From contig DYKN01000023.1 in NCBI GenBank assembly GCA_020722575.1, positions 1-41,314 of the forward strand: a DNA stretch of 41,314 nucleotides, in the 5' to 3' direction. The DNA comes from Rikenella microfusus. Lineage in GTDB: Bacteria > Bacteroidota > Bacteroidia > Bacteroidales > VadinHA17. The position numbers and the translations under genes are program-made. The stretch's first letter is position 1, and every line of letters starts with the position of its first letter. The notes below the pieces were generated by a model, which did not search any database, was not told the origin of the DNA, and saw nothing but the letters and a program-made list of their open reading frames with translations. Below are positions 8,526 to 16,974 of this stretch, one piece after another.

Positions 8526-10528
8526 TGAGTAAATTCTGCAACAACATACCGGTGGATAAAATTTGTGCATCAGTTTTTGCGCTCTTTGTTTACTTATCTG
8601 ATTCAGTAGCACAGATAGTACTTTATGAACCATTAAGTGACAGACTTACAGGGTACAGGATTGAAGCTGTCCTTAACACTGCTGAGAAGACGGTAAGCGG
8701 TAAAATGGATGCCTATTGGGTCAATAGTTCAAACGATTTTGTCCCGGATGTAAGACTTCATATGTACCTTAATGCATTCAGCAGTAATAAAACAACTTTT
8801 TACAGAGAATCAGGCGGTTCACCTGGTTACAATAAAAAAGATGTGGGGTGGATCAGAATTATTTCGATTTTCGACAGAAAAGGCACTGACCTTTCTTCTT
8901 CAATGAAATATATAAGCCCTGATGACGGCAATCCGGATGATAGAACTGTGCTGCAAATAATTCTTCCGGAATTAGTCAAACCGGGAGATACTATGTTTAT
9001 CAAAGCTGAGTTTGAATCGAAACTGCCATCAAATATAAGGCGCACAGGATATAATGATGATTTCTTCTTTGTAGCACAATGGTTTCCGAAATTCGGTGTT
9101 TATGAACCGGCAGGCATGAGATATGCACTTAAGGGCGGGTGGAACTGCCATCAGTTCCATTCTACTTCGGAATTCTATGCAAATCACAGTGTCTATGATG
9201 TAACTATAACTTTACCAGATGATTATGTTGCAGGCACTTGCGGGATGATATTAAGTGAAAAAGATAATGGAGATGGAACTAAAACCTTAGTTACAAGAGC
9301 TGAGGATATAGTTGATTATGCATGGACAGCCTGGCCGGGGTATGCGGTGTATAACGACAAATGGAACCATGTCAGCATAACTTTTCTGTCACCACCTGAA
9401 AGGAAGGCTCAGGTACAACGACATCTTTCGGCAGTTAAAAATGCTCTTGAATACCTTGAGGCAAATGTAGGTCCATACCCGTGGCCCCATCTTACTTTCG
9501 TCGATCCGCCAGCAAAAGGATCGGGTGCAGGTGGAATGGAATACACAACGTTGTTTACAACAATGTCGGTATATGGATTGCCTGACTATATTCTTTTACC
9601 GGAAATGGTGACTGTACATGAATTCGGACATGCCTATTTCATGGGTATTCTTGCAAGCAATGAGTTTGAAGAACCATGGCTTGATGAAGGTGTAAACAGT
9701 TACTGGGAGGAGCGCATTATGGACCATTATTATGGGGGAGGTGCCGGGATGATTAATCATCCTCTTCTTAAAATATCTGACCGTTCTACCGGCCGTGCTG
9801 CATATGTGATGTCAGCCTCAAGGCAGGCCGAAAATAATGCCCGGTGGTCGTGGGATTATCCTCATGGCACATACAGCATGCTTTCGTACAAGAAAGCTGC
9901 CACATGGCTTAATACACTTACAGGTATCATCGGGGAAGAAACAATGAATGAAGCATTCAGGGAGTATTACAGGCAGTGGGCCTTTAAACACCCTTCCGGT
10001 AAAGATTTTATTAACGTCTTTAACAAAATTGTCCCTGAAATCCATGGAAACAAATTCGGAACCGACCTTAACTGGTTTTTTGATCAGACGCTCTACGGCA
10101 CAGGTATATGCGATTTTAAGGTTGTCAACATTCTTAACCAGAAAATAAGAGATTTTGAGGGCATGTTCGTCATTGATGATTCCATAAATGTGGTAAAAGG
10201 TAATTTAAAGGATGATACTCTTTATTTTTCAACAGTTCAGCTTCAACGCGACGGAGAACTGATCCTTCCGGTTGATGTTCTCATTCATTTCGATGACGGA
10301 AGCAGTATAACTGAACAATGGGACGGGAAAAGCAGGGTAAAGGATTTCTCATATAAAGGGACCCGTAAAATTCAGTGGGTAAAAATTGATCCTGAATATA
10401 AGAATCTGATGGATATCGATTTCATAAACAATTCGATGACCATTAAGCCTGACAATAAACCTGTCAGCAGTATTTTCCGGAAGCTTGTAATACTGTTGTT
10501 ATTTTTTATTGATTTCATTTCGCTTTAA
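8525..10528 (+). CDS. Exported M1-like gluzincin metallopeptidase
   Basis: Zinc aminopeptidase-fold protein of 667 aa. The active site reads HEFGHAYF (H365, E366, H369) followed 18 residues after the second His by E388 in PWLDEGVNSYWEE, which is the HExxH-x18-E signature of M1/gluzincin enzymes. A GAGGMEYTTL segment near 335-344 stands where the GAMEN exopeptidase loop lies. The N-terminal ~270 residues form the expected beta-domain. A signal peptide covers about 1-29, and a hydrophobic stretch at the extreme C-terminus (KLVILLLFFIDFIS) suggests membrane anchoring. It is coupled to the small exported protein before it and lies 11 bp before a membrane-protein gene. The substrate is unknown. 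Confidence 0.9.
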   Translation: MSKFCNNIPVDKICASVFALFVYLSDSVAQIVLYEPLSDRLTGYRIEAVLNTAEKTVSGKMDAYWVNSSNDFVPDVRLHMYLNAFSSNKTTFYRESGGSPGYNKKDVGWIRIISIFDRKGTDLSSSMKYISPDDGNPDDRTVLQIILPELVKPGDTMFIKAEFESKLPSNIRRTGYNDDFFFVAQWFPKFGVYEPAGMRYALKGGWNCHQFHSTSEFYANHSVYDVTITLPDDYVAGTCGMILSEKDNGDGTKTLVTRAEDIVDYAWTAWPGYAVYNDKWNHVSITFLSPPERKAQVQRHLSAVKNALEYLEANVGPYPWPHLTFVDPPAKGSGAGGMEYTTLFTTMSVYGLPDYILLPEMVTVHEFGHAYFMGILASNEFEEPWLDEGVNSYWEERIMDHYYGGGAGMINHPLLKISDRSTGRAAYVMSASRQAENNARWSWDYPHGTYSMLSYKKAATWLNTLTGIIGEETMNEAFREYYRQWAFKHPSGKDFINVFNKIVPEIHGNKFGTDLNWFFDQTLYGTGICDFKVVNILNQKIRDFEGMFVIDDSINVVKGNLKDDTLYFSTVQLQRDGELILPVDVLIHFDDGSSITEQWDGKSRVKDFSYKGTRKIQWVKIDPEYKNLMDIDFINNSMTIKPDNKPVSSIFRKLVILLLFFIDFISL

Positions 10529-10539
10529 CTGATATTAAT

Positions 10540-11394
10540 ATGAAAATTCTTCTACATCTTTTATCAGGGCTTTCCCGTTCAGTTAGAGGCTGGAAATGGA
10601 TAATTTTGATATGGTTCTGCACTCTTCTGCCTGTCTCACTTTTCACTATACCTTTTAAGTCCGGAATTTATGCCTCCCTGAGTTCAAGCATGATAAGCGA
10701 AAAAATTGCCGGAGGTTATTTTCTTGATGTAATAGCAAACGACAGTTTTAACCTGAAAATGTTATTATCTTTCTTTTTCCCCGGTCTTTTTCTTGTATCA
10801 TTTATCGGCTTTATTCTTAATGTCTTTTTTGCAGGAGGTCTGTTTAATATTTTAAAAGGAAACGGTACAGTAAGAAAGTCTCGTGATTTTTTCGGAGGAG
10901 CCAGTGCAAATTTCTGGTCATTTCTGGTGATTTCAATTATTATCTTTTTTATATTGTTTATTCTGACAGGCATTATTATAGGTATACCCGCACTTTTTGC
11001 AACAGCCTCACATTCAGAATATATTTTGAGTAAGACCATATGCATTTCAGGTGTTGTACTGTTAATTCTGTTGCCATTAATTGTTATTATCGCCGACTTT
11101 TCGAGGGCATGGCAGGTTACATCGGAGGAGAAAAATGCTTTTAAAGCATTCGGAAGAGGATTCAGGTTACTTTTCAGAAATTTCTTCAGAGCCTATTTCT
11201 CTGTGGCAATTGTGCTGGCAGTACAGATATTGTTTACTTTTCTGGCTGTAAGGATAATTCTTTTTACCCGGACTGCTGGTTCAGGCGGTATTTTTCTTCT
11301 TTACCTGCTGGGTCAGGTATTTGCCGTAATTAAAATCTTTTTCCGAAGCTGGAGATATGGTACGATCACTGATCTTTATGAATCAGGTCGCTAA
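10540..11394 (+). CDS. Integral membrane protein, unknown function
   Basis: 284-aa protein with about five or six transmembrane helices: near residues 18-38, 75-100, 122-150, 168-186, 223-245 and 252-272. The loops are short and basic, without any recognisable catalytic or binding motif. The arrangement, with a cytoplasmic amphipathic stretch around AFKAFGRGFRLLFRNFFRAYF, recalls generic DUF4013- or YihY-like membrane proteins of Bacteroidota, but I cannot assign a family. It starts 11 bp after the M1-like peptidase and is certainly in its operon, so it may anchor or assist that enzyme. Confidence 0.8.
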   Translation: MKILLHLLSGLSRSVRGWKWIILIWFCTLLPVSLFTIPFKSGIYASLSSSMISEKIAGGYFLDVIANDSFNLKMLLSFFFPGLFLVSFIGFILNVFFAGGLFNILKGNGTVRKSRDFFGGASANFWSFLVISIIIFFILFILTGIIIGIPALFATASHSEYILSKTICISGVVLLILLPLIVIIADFSRAWQVTSEEKNAFKAFGRGFRLLFRNFFRAYFSVAIVLAVQILFTFLAVRIILFTRTAGSGGIFLLYLLGQVFAVIKIFFRSWRYGTITDLYESGR

Positions 11395-11410
11395 TAATTA
11401 TCTATCAGGT

Positions 11411-11436
11411 AAAAAAAGCAGGTAATCTATTCCTGC
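11411..11436 (-). terminator. Intrinsic terminator of the decayed lipoprotein gene
   Basis: On the minus strand, GCAGG and CCTGC (11418-11422 and 11432-11436 in plus coordinates) form a 5-bp GC-rich stem with a 9-nt loop, followed directly by seven T residues (11417-11411). The TAG of the reading frame at 11427-11600 lies inside the loop. It points toward the 3' end of the membrane-protein gene, so it may also limit antisense transcription into that operon. Confidence 0.55.
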
Positions 11437-11600
11437 CATATTTCCGGTTTTTGCCATGGCGTCAATGCAAGCCTCTCAGTCATCTCAAACAGAAGAGTTT
11501 TCAGGCTTACAACTCTGGTCCTTGTACATGATACAGATAGTACAAGAATGATTAAGGGCATAAATAAAATTATGACTTTGCTCGCTTACAAAAATTTCAT
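11427..11600 (-). pseudogene. Decayed lipoprotein gene, N-terminal fragment
   Basis: A reading frame hidden in an otherwise empty gap. From the ATG at 11600 the minus strand reads MKFL, then TAA, then ASKVIILFMPLIILVLSVSC: a textbook lipoprotein signal peptide with lipobox Ser-Val-Ser-Cys, broken at codon 5. It continues TRTRVVSLKTLLFEMTERL and ALTPWQKPEIWQE to a TAG at 11427, with a terminator across the stop. An internal ATG at 11561 could still start a 44-aa lipopeptide. The segment LLFEMTERLALTPW-x-KPE resembles the N-terminal start of DUF2961-type glycoside hydrolases (LLxEMxDRxxLARxP); this likeness is weak. Most of the gene appears to have been deleted up to the terminator. Confidence 0.55.
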
Positions 11601-11800
11601 TTTTAATCTGATAGTGAATTCAAAGTTGTGAAAAAATAACTTATTGCATTAAAAAAGAAATAATGTGACATGAAATAAAAATGTAGCCTGTGATTGCAGA
11701 AAAAATAAAAATAAATGAGAAATTTATAATTTCATTACGGAATGGTTGCCATGCCCTGCATATTTTTCAGAAATGTCAGAAATTAATAATACTGGTTGTT
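11601..11800. other. Intergenic region before the M28 gene
   Basis: Contains the upstream region of both the minus-strand pseudogene and the plus-strand peptidase. The peptidase frame is open back to a GTG at 11690, but the translation from 11690 to 11800 is not protein-like and precedes a complete signal peptide, so I treat it as untranslated. No exact TANNTTTG box or terminator was seen. Confidence 0.4.
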
Positions 11801-13903
11801 ATGAAATATTTATCATTGACATCGGACAAAAAATCAATAATTATTTCCGGCTTGTTTTTAGTTCTTCAGTCTCTTTTTATAATATCGGCTCAGTATCCTG
11901 TTAATTACCAGTATACATTACTGCCTGAAAAGATAACAAATGAGATAGTTGAAGCCTCATCAGGCGAACTGGCATGGAGGCATATCGTAGAGCTTGCCCC
12001 TTATACACAGCCAAGGTATGATTATGAATTCAAAGGCAATCTCAGAGAAACCGACTATATTTTGAGTAAACTGAAGGAATACGGGATTAAACATTCTCTT
12101 GACGTTGTTGGCAAAACGAATACATGGCGGGGTCTGGCGGGAACTTTATTTGAGGTAAGTCCAGGCAGAGACAAGATTGCTGATTTTCATGATGTCCCTG
12201 AAATGTTACTTGAAGGGAGTCAGCCTGTGGATGTTCAGGCTCAGCTGATATGGGTGGGTGATGGGACTCCTGAATTTCTGGAGTTAAAACGGGAAGAAAT
12301 AAAGGGCAAAATTGCTGTTACTTCCGGCTACCCGTATTTGGTTCATGCACGGGCAATTAATGAAGGAGCGGTTGGAATTGTTTCATTTTACTCGCCTCGT
12401 CCTTTGATCGATCCTGTCCAGATTCCGAATGAGAGTATCAGACCGGAAGGCTTTGGATTTCTTCTTCCTCCCCGCGATGGTGCAATTCTGAGAGACAGGT
12501 TGCTGAGAGGGGAACAAATAATAGTGCAGGCAAAGGTCGACAGCAGAACCGAACAGGTTGATCTTCAGGTACCGTGGTGTGTTATTCAGGGGAAAGATAC
12601 AACCGCAGGTGAAATAATTATAACAGCGCATCTTTTTGAAGGGTATGTAAAAATGGGCGCCAATGATAATATGTCGGGTTCTGCTGTGATACTTGAGGTG
12701 GCACATGTACTTGATAAACTGATTAAGGAAGGGAAAATTGAACAGCCAGTAAGAAGCATCAGGTTCCTCTGGGTCCCCGAATTCAGCGGTACAATTCCCT
12801 GGGTAAATCTTCATCTGCAAAAAGTTAAAAAAGCACTATGCAACATCAACCTCGACATGGTTGGATTAAACCTTCGCGCGAACAGAAGCTTTTTCTGCCT
12901 CCACCGCTCTGGATTCTCAACAGCTCATTATGTGAATGATGTTCTGGAAAGTTACTTTCGGTATGTTGGAGAAACAAACGTTGAAGGGATTACTGACGGT
13001 CTCGGCAGAAGAGGTTTTTCAAGACGAATTATTGCCCCCACCGGGACCGACGACCCGTTTTACTACAGGATACTGACGCTTCATGGATCGTCCGACAACG
13101 CTGTTTTTAATGACTGGAGCATAAATGTTCCGGGTGTGAAGCTAATAACCTGGCCCGACAATTATTATCATTCCTCCGAGGATAATCCTGATAAGTGTGA
13201 TCCAACCCAGCTCAGGAGAGCTGTTTTTATAACTGCTGCAGCTGCATATACCATTGCATCGGCTGATGATGAGATGGCAAAAAGGATTCTGTCGGAAATG
13301 CATTCAGCAGCTTCAGTAAGGATGGGAATACAAATGGCCAAAGCTGCTGACATGATTAGCAGGGCAAACACCTCTGATCTTCAGAAAATATATAAACGTG
13401 CAGTTTATAACCTTGAAGGAGTGGCAATGGCTGAAAAAGCTGCAATGGATAAAATCAAGCAATTGTCCGGAAAACCTGAAGTACAGAATATGGTATCTGC
13501 CAGTCAGCAAAACATTGAAAACCTTCTTCTGACACACCTGTCAGCATTGAGGGAAATAATGACTGCAAGAGCCCGGGGTGTGGGAATAACTGCTGTAACT
13601 CTGGAACCTGATGAAGTCGAAAAAAAAGCCATGAAAATTGTTCCTGTACCCACTGAGAAAGCATTGACAATGGGTTACGGTAAGGAAAGAACCTCTATCT
13701 CGGCTTTGCCTTTAGAGTTTCTCTCCAAGCATCCTTACCGAAGGATTGTGAACACGAGTGAAACAGCCGGTCTTGCCAATGGCAAAAGAAACCTGCTTGA
13801 AATAAAGAAAATGGTAGATGCAGAGTTCGAGGCAGAATCACCACTGGAAGATATTATGAATTATTTTGCTGTGCTAAAGGAGGCAGGGTTGATGAAATAC
13901 TGA
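11801..13903 (+). CDS. Exported M28-like metallopeptidase with PA-type insert
   Basis: 700-aa exported peptidase of the M28 (aminopeptidase Y-like) fold. The start at 11801 gives MKYLSLTSDKKSIIISGLFL and a signal peptide ending near IISAQ; a GTG 37 codons upstream is rejected. A PA-type substrate-gating insert (AIAVTSGYPYLVHARAINEG and following) sits at about residues 165-240. The metal-site segments follow: TAHLFEGYVKMGANDNMSGS (His and Asp), FLWVPEFSGT (Glu), INLDMVG (Asp) and NYYHSSEDNPD (His). Ordinary M28 enzymes have EE at the third site (general base plus ligand); here I see only PEF, so the general base may be missing or supplied elsewhere. The C-terminal ~200 residues are helical. 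It is followed after 51 bp by the epimerase gene. Confidence 0.85.
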   Translation: MKYLSLTSDKKSIIISGLFLVLQSLFIISAQYPVNYQYTLLPEKITNEIVEASSGELAWRHIVELAPYTQPRYDYEFKGNLRETDYILSKLKEYGIKHSLDVVGKTNTWRGLAGTLFEVSPGRDKIADFHDVPEMLLEGSQPVDVQAQLIWVGDGTPEFLELKREEIKGKIAVTSGYPYLVHARAINEGAVGIVSFYSPRPLIDPVQIPNESIRPEGFGFLLPPRDGAILRDRLLRGEQIIVQAKVDSRTEQVDLQVPWCVIQGKDTTAGEIIITAHLFEGYVKMGANDNMSGSAVILEVAHVLDKLIKEGKIEQPVRSIRFLWVPEFSGTIPWVNLHLQKVKKALCNINLDMVGLNLRANRSFFCLHRSGFSTAHYVNDVLESYFRYVGETNVEGITDGLGRRGFSRRIIAPTGTDDPFYYRILTLHGSSDNAVFNDWSINVPGVKLITWPDNYYHSSEDNPDKCDPTQLRRAVFITAAAAYTIASADDEMAKRILSEMHSAASVRMGIQMAKAADMISRANTSDLQKIYKRAVYNLEGVAMAEKAAMDKIKQLSGKPEVQNMVSASQQNIENLLLTHLSALREIMTARARGVGITAVTLEPDEVEKKAMKIVPVPTEKALTMGYGKERTSISALPLEFLSKHPYRRIVNTSETAGLANGKRNLLEIKKMVDAEFEAESPLEDIMNYFAVLKEAGLMKY

Positions 13904-13954
13904 ATAAATCATTATATTTTAAAGCCTTTTCTGAATTGTTAAAACGTGCCATTT

Positions 13955-15226
13955 ATGAAAAAAGAGGAAATTCAATTGTTAATAACTGAGATTGAGAATC
14001 ATCTCAAAAATGAACTTCTTCCTTTCTGGATTAACAGAATGATTGATAAGGAAAACGGCGGATATATCACTCATTTCGATCAGTATGGCAAAGATACGGG
14101 TGAGGATGAAAAGTCGCTGATTTCCCAGACCCGTTCATTGTATACCCTTTCTTCAGTACACAGGTCGGGACTGATAAAGGGCGATTTTTCACACATGGCA
14201 AGGCATGGTGTGGATTTCTTGCTTGAGAAAATGTGGGACAATGAATATGGAGGATTTTTCTGGATGGCCGACCGGAAGGGAAATATAAAAATTGACAAAA
14301 AAATAATATATGGGCAAAGCTTTGCAATATACAGTCTGAGCGAATATACTCTTGCCACCGGTGATGAGCGCGGACGTGATTATGCCTGCAGAGTATTTGA
14401 TCTTTTGCAGAAATATTGTGTCGATACTATGTATGGAGGCTATCGGGAAATGTTTCATCGCGACTGGAAGCTGTGCGGGCCGGGAAGTCAGGGAGGCGAC
14501 CGTAAAACACTTGATGTCCATATGCACCTCATGGAAGCATTCACCACACTTTATGAATGCACCGGCGAAGAACTCCACCGCAGAAAACTGGTTGAAGTCA
14601 TAAACATCCTGCTTAAAAGAATTATTCATCCGGAATATAAAACCGGTATACCTCAGTTTTTTGAGGACTGGACAATCGCACCGCAGATAAAGTTCGATAT
14701 AATATGGGGATGGGACAGATTTACAGGCGAGGGAGTTAAACCAAATGTAACCGACAATACCTGCTACGGCCACAATGCCGAATTTGCCTGGCTCCTTATA
14801 CATGCACTGGAAATACTGGGGGAAAATATTGATAATTATAGAGATACCCTGAAGAAGATATTCGATCATACGGTTGATAATGGTATCGACCTGGAGTACG
14901 GAGGCGTGTATGTTGAAGGAGCTCATTCCGGCGGAGTGTATGATCGTGAAAAGGAGTTCTGGCAGCAGGCCGAAGTTCTGATAGGACTGCTCGATGCATG
15001 CCTGCTGTTCCGGGATCCAAAATACTGGGTGGCATATAAAAATGTGCACCGGTTTGTGTTCGACAAAATGATCAACAGGGAAGCAGGGGAGTGGTTTCCA
15101 CTTATGACCCGTGAAGGTAAGCCGATATGGACCCATATGGGGCATTCGTGGAAAATTAACTATCATACGGTCAGGTCGATGATTAAAAGCCTGAAAAAAC
15201 TTAATCTGTTGCTTGAAAGCTTATAG
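13955..15226 (+). CDS. AGE-family sugar 2-epimerase
   Basis: (alpha/alpha)6-barrel epimerase/isomerase related to N-acylglucosamine 2-epimerase and cellobiose 2-epimerase. Features over 423 aa: LLPFWINRMIDKENGGYITH at the start, SQTRSLYTLS, a GGFFWMADRKG loop, GQSFAIYSLSEY, LDVHMHLMEAFTTLYE, the catalytic-histidine segment CYGHNAEFAWLL, QQAEVLIGLLDA and the final HMGHSWKINYHTVRSM. No signal peptide, so it is cytoplasmic. The motifs do not decide between monosaccharide, N-acetyl sugar and disaccharide substrates. The ATG at 13955 is preferred over a GTG three codons earlier. A sodium/sugar-type symporter follows 49 bp downstream, suggesting uptake of the sugar it converts. Confidence 0.9.
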   Translation: MKKEEIQLLITEIENHLKNELLPFWINRMIDKENGGYITHFDQYGKDTGEDEKSLISQTRSLYTLSSVHRSGLIKGDFSHMARHGVDFLLEKMWDNEYGGFFWMADRKGNIKIDKKIIYGQSFAIYSLSEYTLATGDERGRDYACRVFDLLQKYCVDTMYGGYREMFHRDWKLCGPGSQGGDRKTLDVHMHLMEAFTTLYECTGEELHRRKLVEVINILLKRIIHPEYKTGIPQFFEDWTIAPQIKFDIIWGWDRFTGEGVKPNVTDNTCYGHNAEFAWLLIHALEILGENIDNYRDTLKKIFDHTVDNGIDLEYGGVYVEGAHSGGVYDREKEFWQQAEVLIGLLDACLLFRDPKYWVAYKNVHRFVFDKMINREAGEWFPLMTREGKPIWTHMGHSWKINYHTVRSMIKSLKKLNLLLESL

Positions 15227-15275
15227 AAATTCGCCACTGGTTTGAATATATCGACAACTAATCACAGCCTGTTTT

Positions 15276-16889
15276 ATGAACCTGTCACTTACCTTCCTTG
15301 ACTGGATAATACTAGCGTTTATTCTTTTAAGCACACTTTCCTATGGTATTTACATGGCTTTTACAAGAAAGGCCGGACAAAGCAGTTCGAACTTTTTTCT
15401 CGGGGGAAGGTCAATAAAATGGCCAATTATCGGAGCATCGCTGTTTGCCACAAATATTGGCGCCGAACATCTTGTAGGGTTATCAGGTGATGCTTATCGT
15501 TACGGTCTTGCCGCAGGATCTGTAGAACTCACAACGGCCATTACCCTTGGATTTACATGCGCGATTCTTCTTCCATGTTACATAAAAAACAAAGTATTTA
15601 CCATACCGGAGTTTCTTGAACTGCGTTACGACAGACGGGCAAGAATATTTTTTTCAGGTCTTATGCTTGTGATAAGTATTATGACTAAGCTGGCGTTTAC
15701 TCTTTTTGCCGGCGCACTGGTTCTGAACGGAGTGCTTGGATGGGATATTATGGAAACGATCTTTTATATGGGAATCATAGTGGCAGTTTTTACCATAATC
15801 GGAGGTTTTACTGCAGTTGCATATACCGATTCGCTTCAGGTTATTGTTATGATTCTGGGATCGGCCTTAATGCTTGTTTTCGGGTTGCACAAGGCAGGAG
15901 GGTGGGAAGGGCTTACGGAAAAGGCGGCAGGTATGATGTCAATAGCAAAACCATATGACGATCCAGTTTATCCTTTCTGGGGGATTCTTGCAACTGCGTT
16001 CTATGCAGGTATTTTTTACTGGGGCATCGACCAGGTGAATGTCCAGAGGCTGCTTGCCGCCCCCGACCTTAAAAACGCCCGCTGGGGAGCAATGTTTTCA
16101 ACATTCCTGAAACTGTTCCCTGTATTTCTTTTTGCCCTGCCCGGAGTTATAGCATATGCACTCTATCCGGGTGAACTTACTGGTGATGCCACGCGACAGA
16201 CATTTGTGCTGCTGCTGAACAAACTTTTGCCCTCAGGCCTCAGGGGACTTCTGGTTGCATCGCTGCTTGCGGCACTGATAACTTCATTAATAGGCGTTCT
16301 TAATTCAATATCAACACTTATTGTGAGAGATTTTATTGTTGAATTTCATCCCGGTACTCCCGAAAAAAGACAGGTTACTTACGGACGTATGGCAATAGTG
16401 GCAGCGACATTACTGGGAATCGGTGCAGCTTATTTGGTATATAAAAATGAAGAAGGTATTTATAAATATCTGCAGACTATCTCAGCATACCTTGTTATAC
16501 CAGTGTTCCCCGCAATATTTTTTGGAGTCATAAGCAAAAAAGTAACAATGAAAGGTGCAATAGTATCAGTTATTGCTGGAGTTATACTGGCTACTGTTTT
16601 TGTAATAGATCAGTTTCTCGGTTATGATACTGGTAAAACCATCTTTCCTTTCCTTCATCATAAACTTACTTTGAATTTCGGATACAGAGGATTATGGGCT
16701 GAAATAATTATTACCCTAATACTTTTCGGTGTATCTGCTTTTACCAGAAAAACAAATCCTGAGAAACTTGAACGGACAACTGTCAGTTTTTCAGGAAAAA
16801 TTGGAAAAATTGAGGGTTTGAAGGACTGGAGAATACAACTGCTCGTCCTTTCAATTATTACGATATTTTTATATATATGGCTGAGCTGA
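15276..16889 (+). CDS. Sodium/solute symporter, SGLT-like (SSS family)
   Basis: Secondary transporter of the SSS family with about 13-14 hydrophobic helices across 537 aa. SSS landmarks are visible: SSNFFLGGRSIKWPIIGASL followed by FATNIGAEHLVGLSGDAYRYG at the helix 1-2 region (sodium and substrate site), GLHKAGGWEGL, FYWGIDQVNVQRLLAAPDLK (sugar-transporter-type signature), and SLLAALITSLIGVLNSISTL where Ser/Thr ligands of the second sodium site occur. Length and motifs place it with SGLT-like sugar carriers rather than proline or pantothenate carriers. The AGE-family epimerase just upstream supports a sugar substrate. It converges with the unrecognised minus-strand gene at 16975, leaving an 85-bp AT-rich gap. 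Confidence 0.92.
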   Translation: MNLSLTFLDWIILAFILLSTLSYGIYMAFTRKAGQSSSNFFLGGRSIKWPIIGASLFATNIGAEHLVGLSGDAYRYGLAAGSVELTTAITLGFTCAILLPCYIKNKVFTIPEFLELRYDRRARIFFSGLMLVISIMTKLAFTLFAGALVLNGVLGWDIMETIFYMGIIVAVFTIIGGFTAVAYTDSLQVIVMILGSALMLVFGLHKAGGWEGLTEKAAGMMSIAKPYDDPVYPFWGILATAFYAGIFYWGIDQVNVQRLLAAPDLKNARWGAMFSTFLKLFPVFLFALPGVIAYALYPGELTGDATRQTFVLLLNKLLPSGLRGLLVASLLAALITSLIGVLNSISTLIVRDFIVEFHPGTPEKRQVTYGRMAIVAATLLGIGAAYLVYKNEEGIYKYLQTISAYLVIPVFPAIFFGVISKKVTMKGAIVSVIAGVILATVFVIDQFLGYDTGKTIFPFLHHKLTLNFGYRGLWAEIIITLILFGVSAFTRKTNPEKLERTTVSFSGKIGKIEGLKDWRIQLLVLSIITIFLYIWLS

Positions 16890-16974
16890 AACTGGTTTTA
16901 TAAAGGGTTAACTTCATAAACAATATTTACATATAACTAAAAATATAGTTATTAAATTTGACTGAAGAAAAAAT

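Noticed and set aside
11690..11800. GTG-initiated extension of the M28-like peptidase
   Set aside because: The added 37 residues are not protein-like and would block the signal peptide that begins at 11801.
12383..12820. 145-codon minus-strand frame
   Set aside because: Antisense to the M28-like peptidase, with a composition typical of a shadow frame (many C, H, Y).
14189..15166. 325-codon open frame on the minus strand
   Set aside because: It lies wholly inside the AGE-family epimerase gene, has no family-like motifs, and the plus-strand frame has clear domain signatures. It is an antisense shadow.
16933..16952. ATAACTA/TAGTTAT inverted repeat between convergent genes, considered as a terminator
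   Set aside because: The stem is almost all A-T with no T tract; too weak to call.
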